This document shows positions 34,903 through 45,960 of a stretch of 64,000 nucleotides of DNA, piece by piece; the stretch's first letter is position 1; each line of letters opens with the position of its first letter. The DNA is from Solen grandis (taxonomy: Eukaryota; Mollusca; Bivalvia; Adapedonta; Solenidae). The notes below the pieces were generated by a model. It had not been told where the DNA came from. It was given only the letters and a program-made list of their open reading frames with translations, and made no database searches. A program made the translations under genes and the position numbers. The stretch is taken from contig CM037777.1 in the NCBI GenBank assembly GCA_021229015.1, positions 55,753,089 to 55,817,088 on the forward strand. The letters are read 5' to 3'.

Positions 34903-34912
34903 TCCTTTTCTT
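34903..34912 (-). promoter_or_regulatory. Polypurine tract of the Gypsy-type element
   Basis: On the minus strand it reads aagaaaagga, purine only, three bases from the 3' LTR. This is where the plus-strand primer of reverse transcription forms in such elements. Confidence 0.7.
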
Positions 34913-35339
34913 AGGATTGAAATCTGACTAGTTTACAATAAAAAATACATTTGTTGAACATCAATTTTGAAATAAATCTTTAACTTTATGACACTAACGA
35001 GATCAATAAGTGAAAAATTGACTAGAACATATTGACTAGCGGGAATTTGAAAAATTACTTAAAAGTCATTAAACTTGTAAAATACTTACAATGCAAATTA
35101 CTGTTTCAGTATGCACATAGAAATTCAATATTCAAATCAACTAAATATTATGCATGCACAAGTATGACTACTAAAAACTTCACTTGTTTCATATCAATTT
35201 GAAATCAAAAGTACATTAACACATAAACATTGCACGGCTTAGCTGAAAATGTTTCTATGGATCAATGATGTTTCAGAGCTCTTATGAACTAATTTTAATG
35301 CTTACAATGTTTCTGACAAGCTTGACTAATGAGTTTTAT

Positions 35340-36698
35340 TTACACATAGTCTTTCAAATAGGTTAGACGCTTAATGGTTCGTTGTGGTCTGGAATGTTCC
35401 ACAATTGGTTCACTAGAAATGGGGTGTTTTTTGGTTTCAAGTTCTACAGTTGGTTCATTTGTCTCGGAAACAGTTTGTTTTGGGTTTTCATGAACATCTG
35501 GTTCACGAGGCGGTGACTGGTCTCTGATCCGGCATTCGATATCTGTCGGTCTGATATGTACGCGGTTTCGTCTATAGTCTGCACCTAGTTCAGATCGGAT
35601 CACATAGTTTCCATCGCGAATGTCTACAACTTTCCCTTTTTCCAAGCGTTTGCTACCAATATGCTTGTTGTGCGTATGTTGGAAATACATATTTTGGTCA
35701 GCTCGTAACTTAGGGAGGTTCTTAGACTGCCTATCATATGACTTCTTCGCGGTCTGCTGTCTCACTTGTCGTCTCTTGCATGACTGTCTCTTGTTGCGAT
35801 ACATTGGAATCTGTGTTCGTGCTTTCCAGCCGAAAAGCATTTGGGTTGGACTAAGTCCAGTGTCTTGACGCGGCGTATTTCCTTGTTCTAAAAGTGCTTC
35901 ATATTGGTCAGTCCCAGAATCTGCGCACTTTGTCATTAGCGTTTTCACTATCTTAACACCACTCTCCGCCTTACCATTGGACTTCGGATGTCCTGGTGAT
36001 GTAATATGGTGACATATGCCCCACTCATGAACAAATCGCCTAAACTCATCAGATGTATACTGGGGACCTCAATCACTTACTATCTGTCTCGGTATCCCAA
36101 ATCTGAAGAACTGTTTCTTTAACTTTTCGATTACAGATCTTGATGATGTGGACGCGAGTTCATCTACTTCTATAAAGTTAGTGAAATAGTCAATCACTAG
36201 CAGGTAATTACGATTCTGGATTGTAAATAGGTATGTGCCTATCTTGTCCCATGGTCCATTTCCATCAGAATGTTGCTTTAACTGTTCTCTATTATTCTGC
36301 GGCTTTCGTGACTCGCATTGCTCACATGATCTCACCATTTGACGGATGTCTGAGTATATTCCTATCCAGAATATCGTCCCTCTCACTCTTCTACAGAGAC
36401 TATCATAACCGAGATGAGAACTGTGAAGTCTCTCTAGCTTGCTTTTCCTCAACGAACGCGGAATCAATATGGCTTCACCAATGAGAATAATTCCTGATTC
36501 AACACTCAATGTATCTCTTATGGAAAAGTATTGGCTTAATTCATACGTTAAACGCTCTTTCACAGGCCAACCTTCCAGAATGACTTGTTTAAGCTCAGTG
36601 AGCACATGATCTTCTTCAGTAGCTCTTTGGATTTCTTTAATTCTTTCGTCAGGAAATTCTTCAAATATCCCTACTGCAAGAATTCTTGGACGTCTCAT
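35340..36698 (-). pseudogene. Integrase region of the Gypsy-type element, interrupted
   Basis: One frame, broken by TGA at 36069-36071. The N-terminal part has a zinc-binding-like H-x2-H and C-x2-C (HSSH and CEQC). The catalytic core follows (YLLVIDYFTNFIEVDELAS, GIPRQIVSD). The position that normally holds the first catalytic Asp of the D-D-E triad is Tyr (GTYLF, residue 156 of the segment). The second Asp is present just before the stop, and the third acidic residue (NGKAES) survives beyond it. The C-terminal part ends with a basic, proline-rich tail. Not functional as read. Confidence 0.9.
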
Positions 36699-37968
36699 GT
36701 GTAGGGGCAGTCTCCACTACAGCTCTGCTAAGTGTATCAGCAAGAACTAGGTCTGAGCCTTTCAAGTACTGAAAATCAAAGTCATATCTCAATAATCTCA
36801 TGATGATGTCTTGCAGACGCTTTGGCGCACTGCTAAGCGGCTTTTTCAGAATGTTCTCAAGGGGTTTATGGTCATTTTGCACCATAACTTTTCTACCATA
36901 TGTATATTGATCAAACTTTTCAAGTCCAAATAGAAGTGATAATGCCTCTTTTTCTATCTGAGCCCATTTACTCTCGGATTCAGACAACGATCGCGATGCG
37001 TATTCAATTGGTCTACCATCCTGTAGGAGGACCGCTCCTAGACCATCTTTCGAACTGTCAACCTGTACAACAATGTCCTTCTCAGAGTCAAAATACGCTA
37101 GAATTGGTACGCGAGTCAGCTGTTCTTTGATACTTTGAAATGCGGTTTCACATTCAGGACTCCAATTCCACTCTGTGCCCTTTTTAGTCAGGTCTCTAAG
37201 GGGTTTCAATGTCTCTGATAAGTGCGGAAGAAATCTTGCCATATACTGAATCATACCACAGAAGCGTCTCACTCCAGACACATCTTCTGGCGCTGGCATT
37301 TTCAAAATGGCTTCTATCTTACTCTCGTCGGGCAATACACCTTTGTCCGTAACTTTGTGTCCATGGAAGATTATACTTTTGCCCATGTCAGTTTTCTCAT
37401 CATTCAGGATGACGTTTTGTTCTTCACAGCTCTTGTACAATTTTTCCAGTTTCAGATCATTGTCTTTATTGGCAGTTTCATCTGTTCCTCCGCAACCCAT
37501 CACGATAATTTCGCCTGCAATGGTAAAGATTCCGTCTAACCCATACAGTGCTTCATGCAACTTTCTTTGAAAAATTTCGCTGGATACAGACAATCCGAAG
37601 GGCAACCTTGTCCATCGGAATCTGCCAAAAGGTGTTATCATGGTGGTCATCATACTTGAGGCGTCATCTAACTTCACATGCCAGTAGGCCTCTTTGATGT
37701 CTAATTTTGTAAAAATTCTAGCCTGACTTAGATTTGGTAGAATATCTTCAAATGTTGGCAGTTTGTACCGCTCTCTGATCAATGCTTTGTTTAGTGGCTG
37801 TGGATCTATGCAAATTCTTATCTTGCCATTGCTTTTACGTACTACAGCCATTTGGTTCACCCATTCTGTCGGTTCGGTTACAGGAATAAGAATCCCTCTT
37901 TCCTGCAAATTGTCAAGTTCCGCTTTCACTTGTGGCCTTATTGCGATAGGAATGTTTCTTGCGGGCAA
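36661..37968 (-). pseudogene. Reverse transcriptase and RNase H of the Gypsy-type element
   Basis: 435 codons. Reverse transcriptase runs from about residue 25 to 230, with RICIDPQPLN, FTKLDIKEAYWHVKL (first catalytic Asp, residue 90) and RLPFGLSVSSEIFQ. At the site of the paired catalytic Asp the sequence reads IAGEIIVMG (residues 149-157, AGE at plus 37510-37518). RNase H follows (VQVDSSKDGLGA at 301-312; NDHKPLE near 366). The frame shifts relative to gag-protease at an eight-base A run (plus 38018-38025) and again near 36690 relative to integrase. Either the GE pair is a loss of function or, less likely, a lineage variant. Confidence 0.92.
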
Positions 37969-37990
37969 CGCTTTAGGTGTGACACTAGTG

Positions 37991-39163
37991 TCAACTTTCA
38001 GTTTTACTTCTCCTAGATTTTTTTTCTACCTTTCCGAGGATATTTTCTGAATTAATAGTCACGAGATTCATAGTTTGAGCAGTTTTCAATCCTAAAAGAC
38101 ACTGGAATTCATTCGGAACAACAACAAATGTCACATTATGTTTTCGACCAGTTTTTGGATTTTCTGCAGGTAGTGTCACTTCACCTATTGTTTTCACCGT
38201 ATTCTGGTTCCACATTCTGAGTGTCGATTTGTTTCTTTTGACTTGCAATTTATGAACAAACTTTTGTGAAATCGTATTGACTTCAGCACCTGTGTCAACC
38301 TGGAATTTAACTTCGCAGCCGTTGACGATCATGTTCGCTAGCACTTTTGAGCGTTTCTCACGTTCTACCATTGACAGCCAGAAATCATCATCATTATCGG
38401 ATTGATCATACTGTTCTACGACATGTTTCTTTGAAATGGTTACGTCCATTACATGCTTTACAACTTTTTCCCCATGCTGGGCATTTTCACTCTTCAGCTC
38501 GTGTGTATAGCCACAGAAGGAACATTCTTTCTTGTTGATCCGAGTTTTAGGGCGCGCTACACCAGGAAATGTTTTTTGATCTAGCTCTTTATCAATTTTC
38601 AAAATCGGTGTGTCGGACCGGATTTCCTGAATATGCCTGTTGGATTGTTCATATGCACGACATATTTTAATGGCCTTCTCAAGATTCAGCTCTTCTTCTC
38701 GAAGCAGTAGTTCTTGTAGCTTTCCTGATACACTAAATACGATTTTGTCTCTAAGCATTCTTTCAGGTTCTTTAAAGTTACAGGACTCGACACGTCTGCG
38801 TAACTCTGTCATAAATGGTTCAAGTGACGAGAATTCATCAAATTTTACAGACCAAAATCGATGCGATTCAAGAACCTCATTTTGCCTGGGGTTACAGTAT
38901 TTCTCTATTTTATTCAACACTGTCTCAGCTTTGTTTTTATCTTCACCTTCTCCCCACTGTATCTGATCGTAAATTTCAATGACTTTAGAGCAAGCACAAT
39001 GCAAAATGATAGCTGTTTGAGTCTCTTTACCTTTTCCTGACGCACCACTTGCTTGCAAATATATTTCAATCTGTCTTTTCCATTTTTTGAAGTTTTCCGA
39101 CACATTTCCATCGGTTATGTTCAGTTCTCCGGGGGGTTTCATCAGCGAGTCCGCCATTGTCAT
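37991..39163 (-). CDS. Gag and protease of the Gypsy-type element
   Basis: A 390-codon open frame. Residues about 1-190 are a Gag-like helical region (FKKWKRQIEIYLQASG, YCNPRQNEVLESHRF). A short cysteine motif (CSFCGYTHE) stands where a zinc knuckle is usual but lacks the full CCHC. The aspartic protease follows with the active-site triplet in FQVDTGAEVNTIS (plus about 38285-38325) and a later LLGLKTA. It ends by frameshift just after KVEKK. This is the best preserved frame of the element. Confidence 0.9.
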   Translation of the reverse strand: MTMADSLMKPPGELNITDGNVSENFKKWKRQIEIYLQASGASGKGKETQTAIILHCACSKVIEIYDQIQWGEGEDKNKAETVLNKIEKYCNPRQNEVLESHRFWSVKFDEFSSLEPFMTELRRRVESCNFKEPERMLRDKIVFSVSGKLQELLLREEELNLEKAIKICRAYEQSNRHIQEIRSDTPILKIDKELDQKTFPGVARPKTRINKKECSFCGYTHELKSENAQHGEKVVKHVMDVTISKKHVVEQYDQSDNDDDFWLSMVEREKRSKVLANMIVNGCEVKFQVDTGAEVNTISQKFVHKLQVKRNKSTLRMWNQNTVKTIGEVTLPAENPKTGRKHNVTFVVVPNEFQCLLGLKTAQTMNLVTINSENILGKVEKKSRRSKTES

Positions 39164-39254
39164 GTGTTTTCGCGGTTATCAAAGTTAAGAAAAATGTCAG
39201 TTTTCTCACTAGTTCGGCGAATCTATGGTTCCAGACACAGCTTACCGGTAGTCT

Positions 39255-39272
39255 GTGTTACCGCTGCCACCA
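39255..39272 (-). promoter_or_regulatory. Primer-binding site of the Gypsy-type element
   Basis: On the minus strand, directly after the 5' LTR, it reads tggtggcagcggtaac. It begins with TGG, complementary to a tRNA 3' CCA. I do not assign the tRNA. Confidence 0.8.
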
Positions 39273-39459
39273 TGTTGATATGTTGGAAATGTATTTACAA
39301 AAAGAACTTGTTTCACTGCAAGTTTAATGGTTACAAATTTGACATGTGCTTCAGCCACTATACGACAACAACAACCGGAACAGAACATAACACAAGGGAG
39401 GTAACTTCTGTATTACTTAGTTAGTCAATATATATGGGTAGTCTCCCTTACTATCAACA
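39273..39459 (-). repeat. 5' LTR of the Gypsy-type element
   Basis: 187 bases, the partner of 34711-34899. Followed outward by acctc, the right copy of the target duplication. Confidence 0.97.
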
Positions 39460-39672
39460 ACCTCTACCCCGGCTAGAGTGGTTCCCTGTTCCTGGCCAAC
39501 CACCTTTACCACTATTGAAGCGGGTTTGATGTGGCTGGTTACTGGACGTTGTCTGATTTTTAGACGGCAGCCAGCCGTCTTTAGAAGCTGGAAATTGAAA
39601 TCCTTGCTGATTTGCATATTTTCCACGGCAAATTTGACTGTATTTTCTCCGCGCATAGTGGAATTCATGCAA
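39460..39672 (-). pseudogene. Open frame of unknown nature, interrupted by the LTR element
   Basis: About 70 codons, rich in Gln, Asn, Gly and Arg (SNQPHQTRFNSGKGGWPGTG, then SSRGRG). An RG/N/Q-rich C-terminus is seen both in nucleic-acid-binding host proteins and in Gag-like proteins of mobile elements. The insertion at acctc splits it and its last codons would be at 34667-34705. A coiled-coil frame lies 500 bases upstream (40186-40389). No family recognised. Confidence 0.4.
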
Positions 39673-40185
39673 TGCGATTCTGCACTAACGAATACAAGTG
39701 GAATATGTTACACAGACATTTTAATCAGAACAGCAACCCATTTAACATACATGTAGATCTACTCTCGTAAAAAGAAAAAAGTAGTGTTCCGCATTAGAAA
39801 CTCCAATGTATGTAATTAATAAATTAGTTCACACGTGATTTTGCATGATGGCGAGTTTGGTTCCTCCCAGAGCATTTCTTAACGGCAAACATTCAAGAAT
39901 ATAAAATATTCAAATACATTTCAATTTCTACACATACTCGACAACAGATAGAATCACTAGTACTGAAGAAAGGGAATGACCTACGTAGCTATACAACTTA
40001 TTAATGAAATCAAGTTCATGACCCTTTCTCAGAATTATTATGTAACAAACAGAGAGCGATTCCACTGGCTCTGAAGCAATTATAGTTGCAGGAAAGCATG
40101 TGGAGTTTTTGGTGTTATGTGACCTTTGCTTCTATTGTTTCAATCACTTCCGAAACCCTGGGTTTAGAATTACAGCTATTTCATG

Positions 40186-40389
40186 TTAATCCCGCCGCCG
40201 TCTCTCAGCGCATTGGGCGCTTTGATTAACTACTGTTGACTGTTGTTTAGTACCACGTAGCCTCCATAAAATCTCATCTAACTTAGTTTCATACTTACTC
40301 TCTAACCTAGCCTTAACTTTACTAATCTCATTTTTCAATGAGGTTTCTAAATGACTGAACCTGTTTTCCCTATCAAGCTTTACACCCAC
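40186..40389 (-). CDS. Short coiled-coil-like open frame
   Basis: 67 codons with a clear heptad-like charged stretch (HLETSLKNEISKVKARLESK), ending in a basic tail. It lies upstream, on the same strand, of the interrupted RG-rich frame at 39460-39672, and the two could be parts of one Gag-like or host protein. No domain recognised and no start evidence beyond the Met. Confidence 0.3.
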   Translation of the reverse strand: MGVKLDRENRFSHLETSLKNEISKVKARLESKYETKLDEILWRLRGTKQQSTVVNQSAQCAERRRRD

Positions 40390-40505
40390 TGGATTTGTTT
40401 AAGGAACAGGCCTAGATAAATTAATTTCTTTTTCCACAATTCTAATTTCTCTGAAAAGGAACATTAAAATCCAAAATTGTATCATACTTATGCCTAGTCT
40501 GAGAC

Positions 40506-41029
40506 TTAAGGTCTTCCCATCCTAATAACGATCTATTCCATCAAAGCCATGCATATAACTTGACAATACACAAAGTCATGTATATAATCTTTTAAAGTGT
40601 CAAACAATGGTAATCTTAGGGGCAAACTGACATGTTTTGACAAGTGACTTAAGTTCCCCTTGATTATTTTGTTGCCATTAGTTATCTCCCCTGAAAACTA
40701 AAATAGGTGATGTTTTTTTTCCATTTTCCTATGGTAAAGTTTAGATTTTTTTTTCACGAAAGTTGATACAAAATAAAAAAGAATTCAGCTTTCTACCATG
40801 AGTTTTTCTCATTGATCAAATTCTATTGTTCATATTCACAGGAAATACATCCATAGGCTTCAATGTTAACTTATATGCGGATTATTTCCCCCAAATTAGA
40901 TAAAAATTGAAAAAAACTTTTGGTGAAATATTTAATTTTTGAATGTCTTCAAAGTGACAAAGTTTCATAGAAATATAACCATCCAGTGGCAAGATATGGA
41001 ATATGGCTTTTAGGATGGGAACACCTTAA
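40506..41029. mobile_element. TTAA-flanked inverted-repeat element, family D (copy 1)
   Basis: Flanked by TTAA. Ends are ggtcttcccatccta and taggatgggaacacc. Body of 516 bases shared with 59879-60403 (tgacatgttttgacaagtga, cctatggtaaagtttagatt, atgtcttcaaagtgacaaa). Non-coding. The TTAA duplication suggests piggyBac-like mobilisation, as for family C, but the termini differ. Confidence 0.9.
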
Positions 41030-42650
41030 AAGTTGATCATTTGTTAATGACGTCCAAAAAATTTATGACGTAAATTCGAGCCCAATAATGCTAAAAGATA
41101 ACAGAGAAAAACTAAATAAAAGAAATTCAATACATAAAATATGCTGTATAAAATATAATATAATTAATGACCTAGAAGCAAGAAATATGATACTACTTAG
41201 ATGTAAAAGTCTATTCAAATCAATTCTAAACCACTTTGACAATCATTTACCGACTGACGAATGTATTCACAGCATGTGCATGTAAGACGAAACTAGGTGG
41301 CGCTTCCAAAATAGGTTACTGATTTACATATATCTAAAAATAACAACAGAGAAACCCATACAGATAAGTGAATCGCACCAAAATAACTTGTTCGAAAACG
41401 GGAAAATGGATATGAAGATAACTTTAAGGGTTCAACCGTTGATTTCGTTAAAGGGCACGAAACCTCAAGCGAACCTGAAATCATATAATTGCTAAAATTA
41501 TTGAAATTGTACTGAAACTGTACTCGACCCAATCGATATGTCACAGGACTCGCCTCTCATGCGGTCGCAGGTGCAAAATCTCTGCCTGCCCCGCCCGGTT
41601 TTAGAAGCCGGGATCGCCGGGGTTGGCCGGAGTTTGTATAGACGAAACTAAGCCGGATCTTTTAATATGCAGAGAGAAAAACCTAAATCAGATATGAATA
41701 GCAATATTCAAATAAATGTTTACACCAAATATTCTAAAAGTTCTACAATTCACAATTTCAACAATACTACTTCCGAACAATAATAGTAAATAGGCATTTG
41801 AAGAAAACATTTATCAAGCTAAATAAATACATTTTAAGTTCAAGTTTTACAAATGCTATCTTAAGTAAAAAAAATATAAAAAAATAAGCGGTAGCGTCTA
41901 AGAATACAAATTAATGATTTTCTTCAAAGACTCTAATAGAGGTGTACAGGTCCAAGACCTAGCCCAAAGTGATGTTAGCTGGACATTTAGTCAGGTGATT
42001 GAAAGATCTGAAATGTGATTGGTTAGATAATTTTAGAATAAAGAGGTAGTTTATAAAGTTGTCAAGCTTTCAAACCAGTTGTACTACTGACCATTCCTCT
42101 CACGCACATCTCACGCACTCAGGATATGAGTGCCTTATTTGCGCTCCCCTACTATCCGCGATTAGGCTCTGACAACATCGCATTAAAGGTCACGTCAGAT
42201 TGACCTTTGAGGTAATTTATATGCATATACAAGTCCTCGATTTTAAAGTAATTAAATAGCGCGCTTCAAACTGACTTCGTTAAAACATTAAATATGGATG
42301 TCTCAGCAACTGCTGTTCTTACTAAATTACGGATACCAGAATTAAGGCCTGAACAATAATTAGTTGATTTGGCGTCCCCACGACAGTATTTCAGTCATTT
42401 GGAGACGATATCTACTTGAGACAGATATAGTGCTGCCACACTGTGGGACAAAATGACCAAGGGCTGACAACTCTCTAAGGTAGAATAAATACCAAACAAC
42501 TTTTCCTTTAAAATTATATTTAATATAAAAATATATACAATGAGAATATTAGAAAAAGAGTTAAAGAATATGGAAAAAAAAACTGCCGGCTAACTGTCTC
42601 TTTATATCTGTTGTTGTCCCGAACTTGACTCGATATCACTGTCCTATAGC
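41030..42650. other. Mostly non-coding stretch with a short SINE-like fragment
   Basis: A GC-rich patch lies at 41570-41650 (ccgggatcgccggggttggc). At about 42365-42410, acgacagtatttcagtcatt resembles the 3' part of SINE family 1 read on the minus strand. Two short frames (41088-41285, 41293-41544) have no recognised homology. Confidence 0.4.
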
Positions 42651-42659
42651 CACGGTTCT

Positions 42660-43434
42660 CAAATTAAAAAAAAAAACACAAAATTTCTTGTTTTAAACGT
42701 AAAGTATGGAAGTACGATGATGCAAACTTTGACTCATTCAGAGAAGAGCTTCGAAATTTTGACCTTAACACCATTGTATCACACGATGATCTTGATGCGT
42801 CCGTACAGTCACTTACTAATGCAATTCTACAAGCAGCCCATAAAACTATTCCATCAAAAACAATAACTGTTCGGCCAAATGATATTCCCTGGTTTCACTC
42901 AAACCTCCGCCGCCTTATGCGCCAGCGTAAACAATTATATCGTAAAGCTAAACTGAAAAAATGACGACGAGTCGTGGAATAAATTCAAACAGAAAAGAAA
43001 TCAAGTTACCCGGGAATTATGCAAGGCCAAAGCCCATTTTACAAATAAAATCATTGAAAAATTGAATTCTGCTGATATTAATATATCAGATTGGTTTAAA
43101 TATTCAAAAAAACTTACTACTTTAAATAAAACCCAAACAATACCAACTTTATTCTTTAATGGCCATATTGCTTTGGAAGATGCAGAAAAGGCAAATTTAA
43201 TAAATAACTATTTCTGCAATCAGACCAAGATTGATGATAAGAATCATTCTTTACCTAATAGTTTTCCACAAACAGATTCCATACTATTTGATATAGTCAT
43301 TTCACAAAATGATGTTACTGACGCAATTTCTCTTATCTGTCCAACAAAAGCATGTGGACCTGACCTTATAAGTCCACGTCTCATTAAAGAAGGGTCATCT
43401 GTTCTCTGTGAACCACTTACTAAACTATTCAATT
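42660..43434 (+). pseudogene. Left part of a plus-strand LINE (5'-truncated)
   Basis: Encodes the linker between endonuclease and reverse transcriptase of a jockey/CR1-group LINE (FDSFREELRNFDLN, IPWFHSNLRRLMRQRKQLY). A frameshift near 42960 is followed by an open frame to the start of the reverse transcriptase (ICPTKACGPDLISPRLIKEG, CEPLTKLFN). It stops at a 13-bp sequence (aaactattcaatt, 43422-43434) that recurs at 49759-49771, where the element resumes. Confidence 0.9.
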
Positions 43435-44437
43435 TTATTTTTCAGAGTTTAACATTTATTGTCCCCGTAACATAGATAGCAGTGGGTCGGGGATCCATCC
43501 CACTGACCACCTTACAATATTTTATATGCATTTACAATAATAAAATTGTCAACTCCAGCATTATAGAAAATGGACATATGAATAGATTACTGAATAAAGA
43601 AGAAGAAGAAAAAAAAAAGAAGTAGATTTACATGTTTCCCTTCATATTTATATATATGTAAACATAAATCTAGTGTGACATACAAGCAATAAAGATTGCT
43701 ATCTGTGTTATATAAAATCACTTATATCAATTACACATGATTACATAAAACTGAGCTTACAATTGTCCATCTTAGACTTGCATCTTCGGTGTACTTAGAA
43801 CTTTTAAAAATCTCTATTTCTAATTTTAAGACTTGTTTAAAGCTATAAATGGTTGGTATCACATTTTTCATCTTACTTAAGTAAATATTTTTTTTTTCAT
43901 GAGTAAAAACACTAAATCATATTTGTTGTCTATTTCTCCAGATCCTAATATCACAAAAGAACTGTCAATGTTTATTGATGGTTCAAATTCTTTTATTTTA
44001 TCAATTCCCCAAAATGGTAAATTGTCTCTTCCTCACTTTTACAAAAAATACATACATTATCTCTTTTCATTTTCATTTTATAAAGAAGGGAATTAGTACC
44101 TAGTATTCTATGTATTATTCTTCTTTGCAACCACTGGTAAATAGCTTCCCAGTTTTTTTTAACCTTTAATTTTTTAAAAAGGATTTATTATAATTTTTTT
44201 GGTTTTAAACAGTAAAGAAAATTATTAAGCTGTATTTTCTTTTTCTTGGCATAGTTGAATATAGCAGATTTTAAACTATAAAAGTTCATGTAATTTATTT
44301 TTGTTTCTGTAATATTATTTAAGTATTCAATATCAACAAAGTTTCCATTTGCATCAATTAAATCTTTAACGAATCTGAATCCTCGATTAAGGAGTTTGGG
44401 TAAAAAGACATGATTCTTAATATTAAATAAACACTCA
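43208..44437. repeat. Tandem duplication, unit 1 (internally deleted)
   Basis: Starts ctatttctgcaatcagacca in the plus-strand LINE and continues into the 3' part of the minus-strand L1/Tx1-like LINE. It is repeated from 44438. Unit 1 lacks pieces present in unit 2, notably about 190 bases near 44140-44210 and about ten bases near 44010. The frames of the 3' coding region are broken here. Confidence 0.9.
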
Positions 44438-45790
44438 CTATTTCTGCAATCAGACCAAGATTGATGATAAAAATCATTCTTTACCTAATAGTTTTCCACA
44501 AACAGATTCCATACTATTTGATATAGTCATTTCACAAAATGATGTAACTGACGCAATTTCTCTTATCTGTCCAACAAAAGCATGTGGACCTGACCTTATA
44601 AGTCCACGTCTCATTAAAGAAGGGTCATCTGTTCTCTGTGAACCACTTACTAAACTATTCATTTTTTTTTTCAGAGTTTAACATTTTTTGTCCCCGTAAC
44701 ATAGATAGCAGTGGGTCGGGGATCCATCCCACTGACCACCTTACAATATTTTATATGCATTTACAATGATAAAATTGTCAACTCCAGCATTATAGAAAAT
44801 GGACATATGAATAGATTACTGAATAAAGAAGAAGAAGAAAAAAAAAAAGTAGATTTACATGTTTCCCTTCATATTTATATATATGTAAACATAAATCTAG
44901 TGTGACATACAAGCAATAAAGATTGCTATCTGTGTTATATAAAATCACTTATATCAATTACACATGATTACATAAAACTGAGCTTACAATTGTCCATCTT
45001 AGACTTGCATCTTCGGTGTACTTAGAACTTTTAAAAATCTCTATTTCTAATTTTAAGACTTGTTTAAAGCTATAAATGGTTGGTATCACATTTTTCATCT
45101 TACTTAAGTAAATAAATTTTTTCATGAGAAAAAACACTAAATCATATTTGTTGTCTATTTCTCCAGATCCTAATATCACAAAAGAACTGTCAATGTTTAT
45201 TGATGGTTCAAATTCTTTTATTTTATCAATCAAATTTCACATTCCCCAAAAAGATGGATAATTGTCTCTTCCTCACTTTTACAAAAAGTGCATACATTAT
45301 CTCTTTTTATTTTCACTTTATAAAGGAGGGAATTAGTACCTAGTATTCTATGTATTATTCTTCTTTGCAACAACTGTAAGTAAGTATCTTTGGTACATTT
45401 AAAGGTGTAAATAGCTTCCCAGTTTAAATCTAATTTATGTAACTTTTCAATCCATTTAATTTTACTGATAGGAATTTCTGTATTTTTTGACAATTCATTG
45501 TAAACATACTTGTTCATATAAGTACAAGTAATAATAGGATTTATGTACACATTGTTTTGGGGATTCTGAAACAGAATAACAGGAAAATTATTAAGCTGTA
45601 TTTTCTTTTTCTTGGCATAGTTGAATATAGCAGATTTTAAACTATAAAAGTTCATGTAATTTATTTTTGTTTCTGTAATATTATTTAAGTATTCAATATC
45701 AACAAAGTTTCCATTTGCATCAATTAAATCTTTAACGAATCTGAATCCTCGATTAAAGAGTTTGGGTAAAAGACATGATTCTTAATATTA
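44438..45790. repeat. Tandem duplication, unit 2
   Basis: Repeats unit 1, starting again at ctatttctgcaatcagacca. It includes about 225 bases of the plus-strand LINE and the 3' end of the minus-strand LINE, and merges into the long copy of the latter. The 62-codon minus frames at 43244-43432 and 44474-44662 are identical in protein, which shows how similar the units are. Confidence 0.9.
44958..45655 (-). pseudogene. C-terminal region of the L1/Tx1-like LINE
   Basis: Two overlapping frames (45655-45230 and 45233-44958), shifted by a small indel near 45232. The first has the cysteine-histidine motif CTFCKSEEETIIHLFGEC, typical of the end of L1/Tx1-type ORF2 proteins. The second is the extreme C-terminus (LKLEIEIFKSSK). 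Confidence 0.8.
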
Positions 45791-45960
45791 AATAAACAAT
45801 CATTATAGAATAATGGCATATGTAAAAATTTGTATATATCATCAATACACACTTTGTCCATATAGTACATATATGATGTGACAACATCAATCCAAAATTT
45901 ATTTGAAATTTTATCTATAATGTTTACACAATATAACTTCCCCATTTTTTTTTTTTTTTT

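Larger units (their letters stand above)
34711..39459 (-). mobile_element. Gypsy-type LTR retrotransposon, complete ends, broken coding region
   Basis: A 4749-bp element on the minus strand. LTRs at 34711-34899 and 39273-39459 start tgttgata and end tatcaaca. A 5-bp target duplication (acctc) lies at 34706-34710 and 39460-39464. The order gag, protease, reverse transcriptase, RNase H, integrase is that of Gypsy/Metaviridae. The LTRs differ by three substitutions and one 2-base indel over about 187 bases, so the insertion is fairly recent. The coding region has two frameshifts, an in-frame stop and catalytic substitutions, so this copy is not autonomous. Confidence 0.97.

Noticed and set aside
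36900..39111. Several plus-strand frames across the LTR element
   Set aside because: Antisense shadows of the gag and pol frames.
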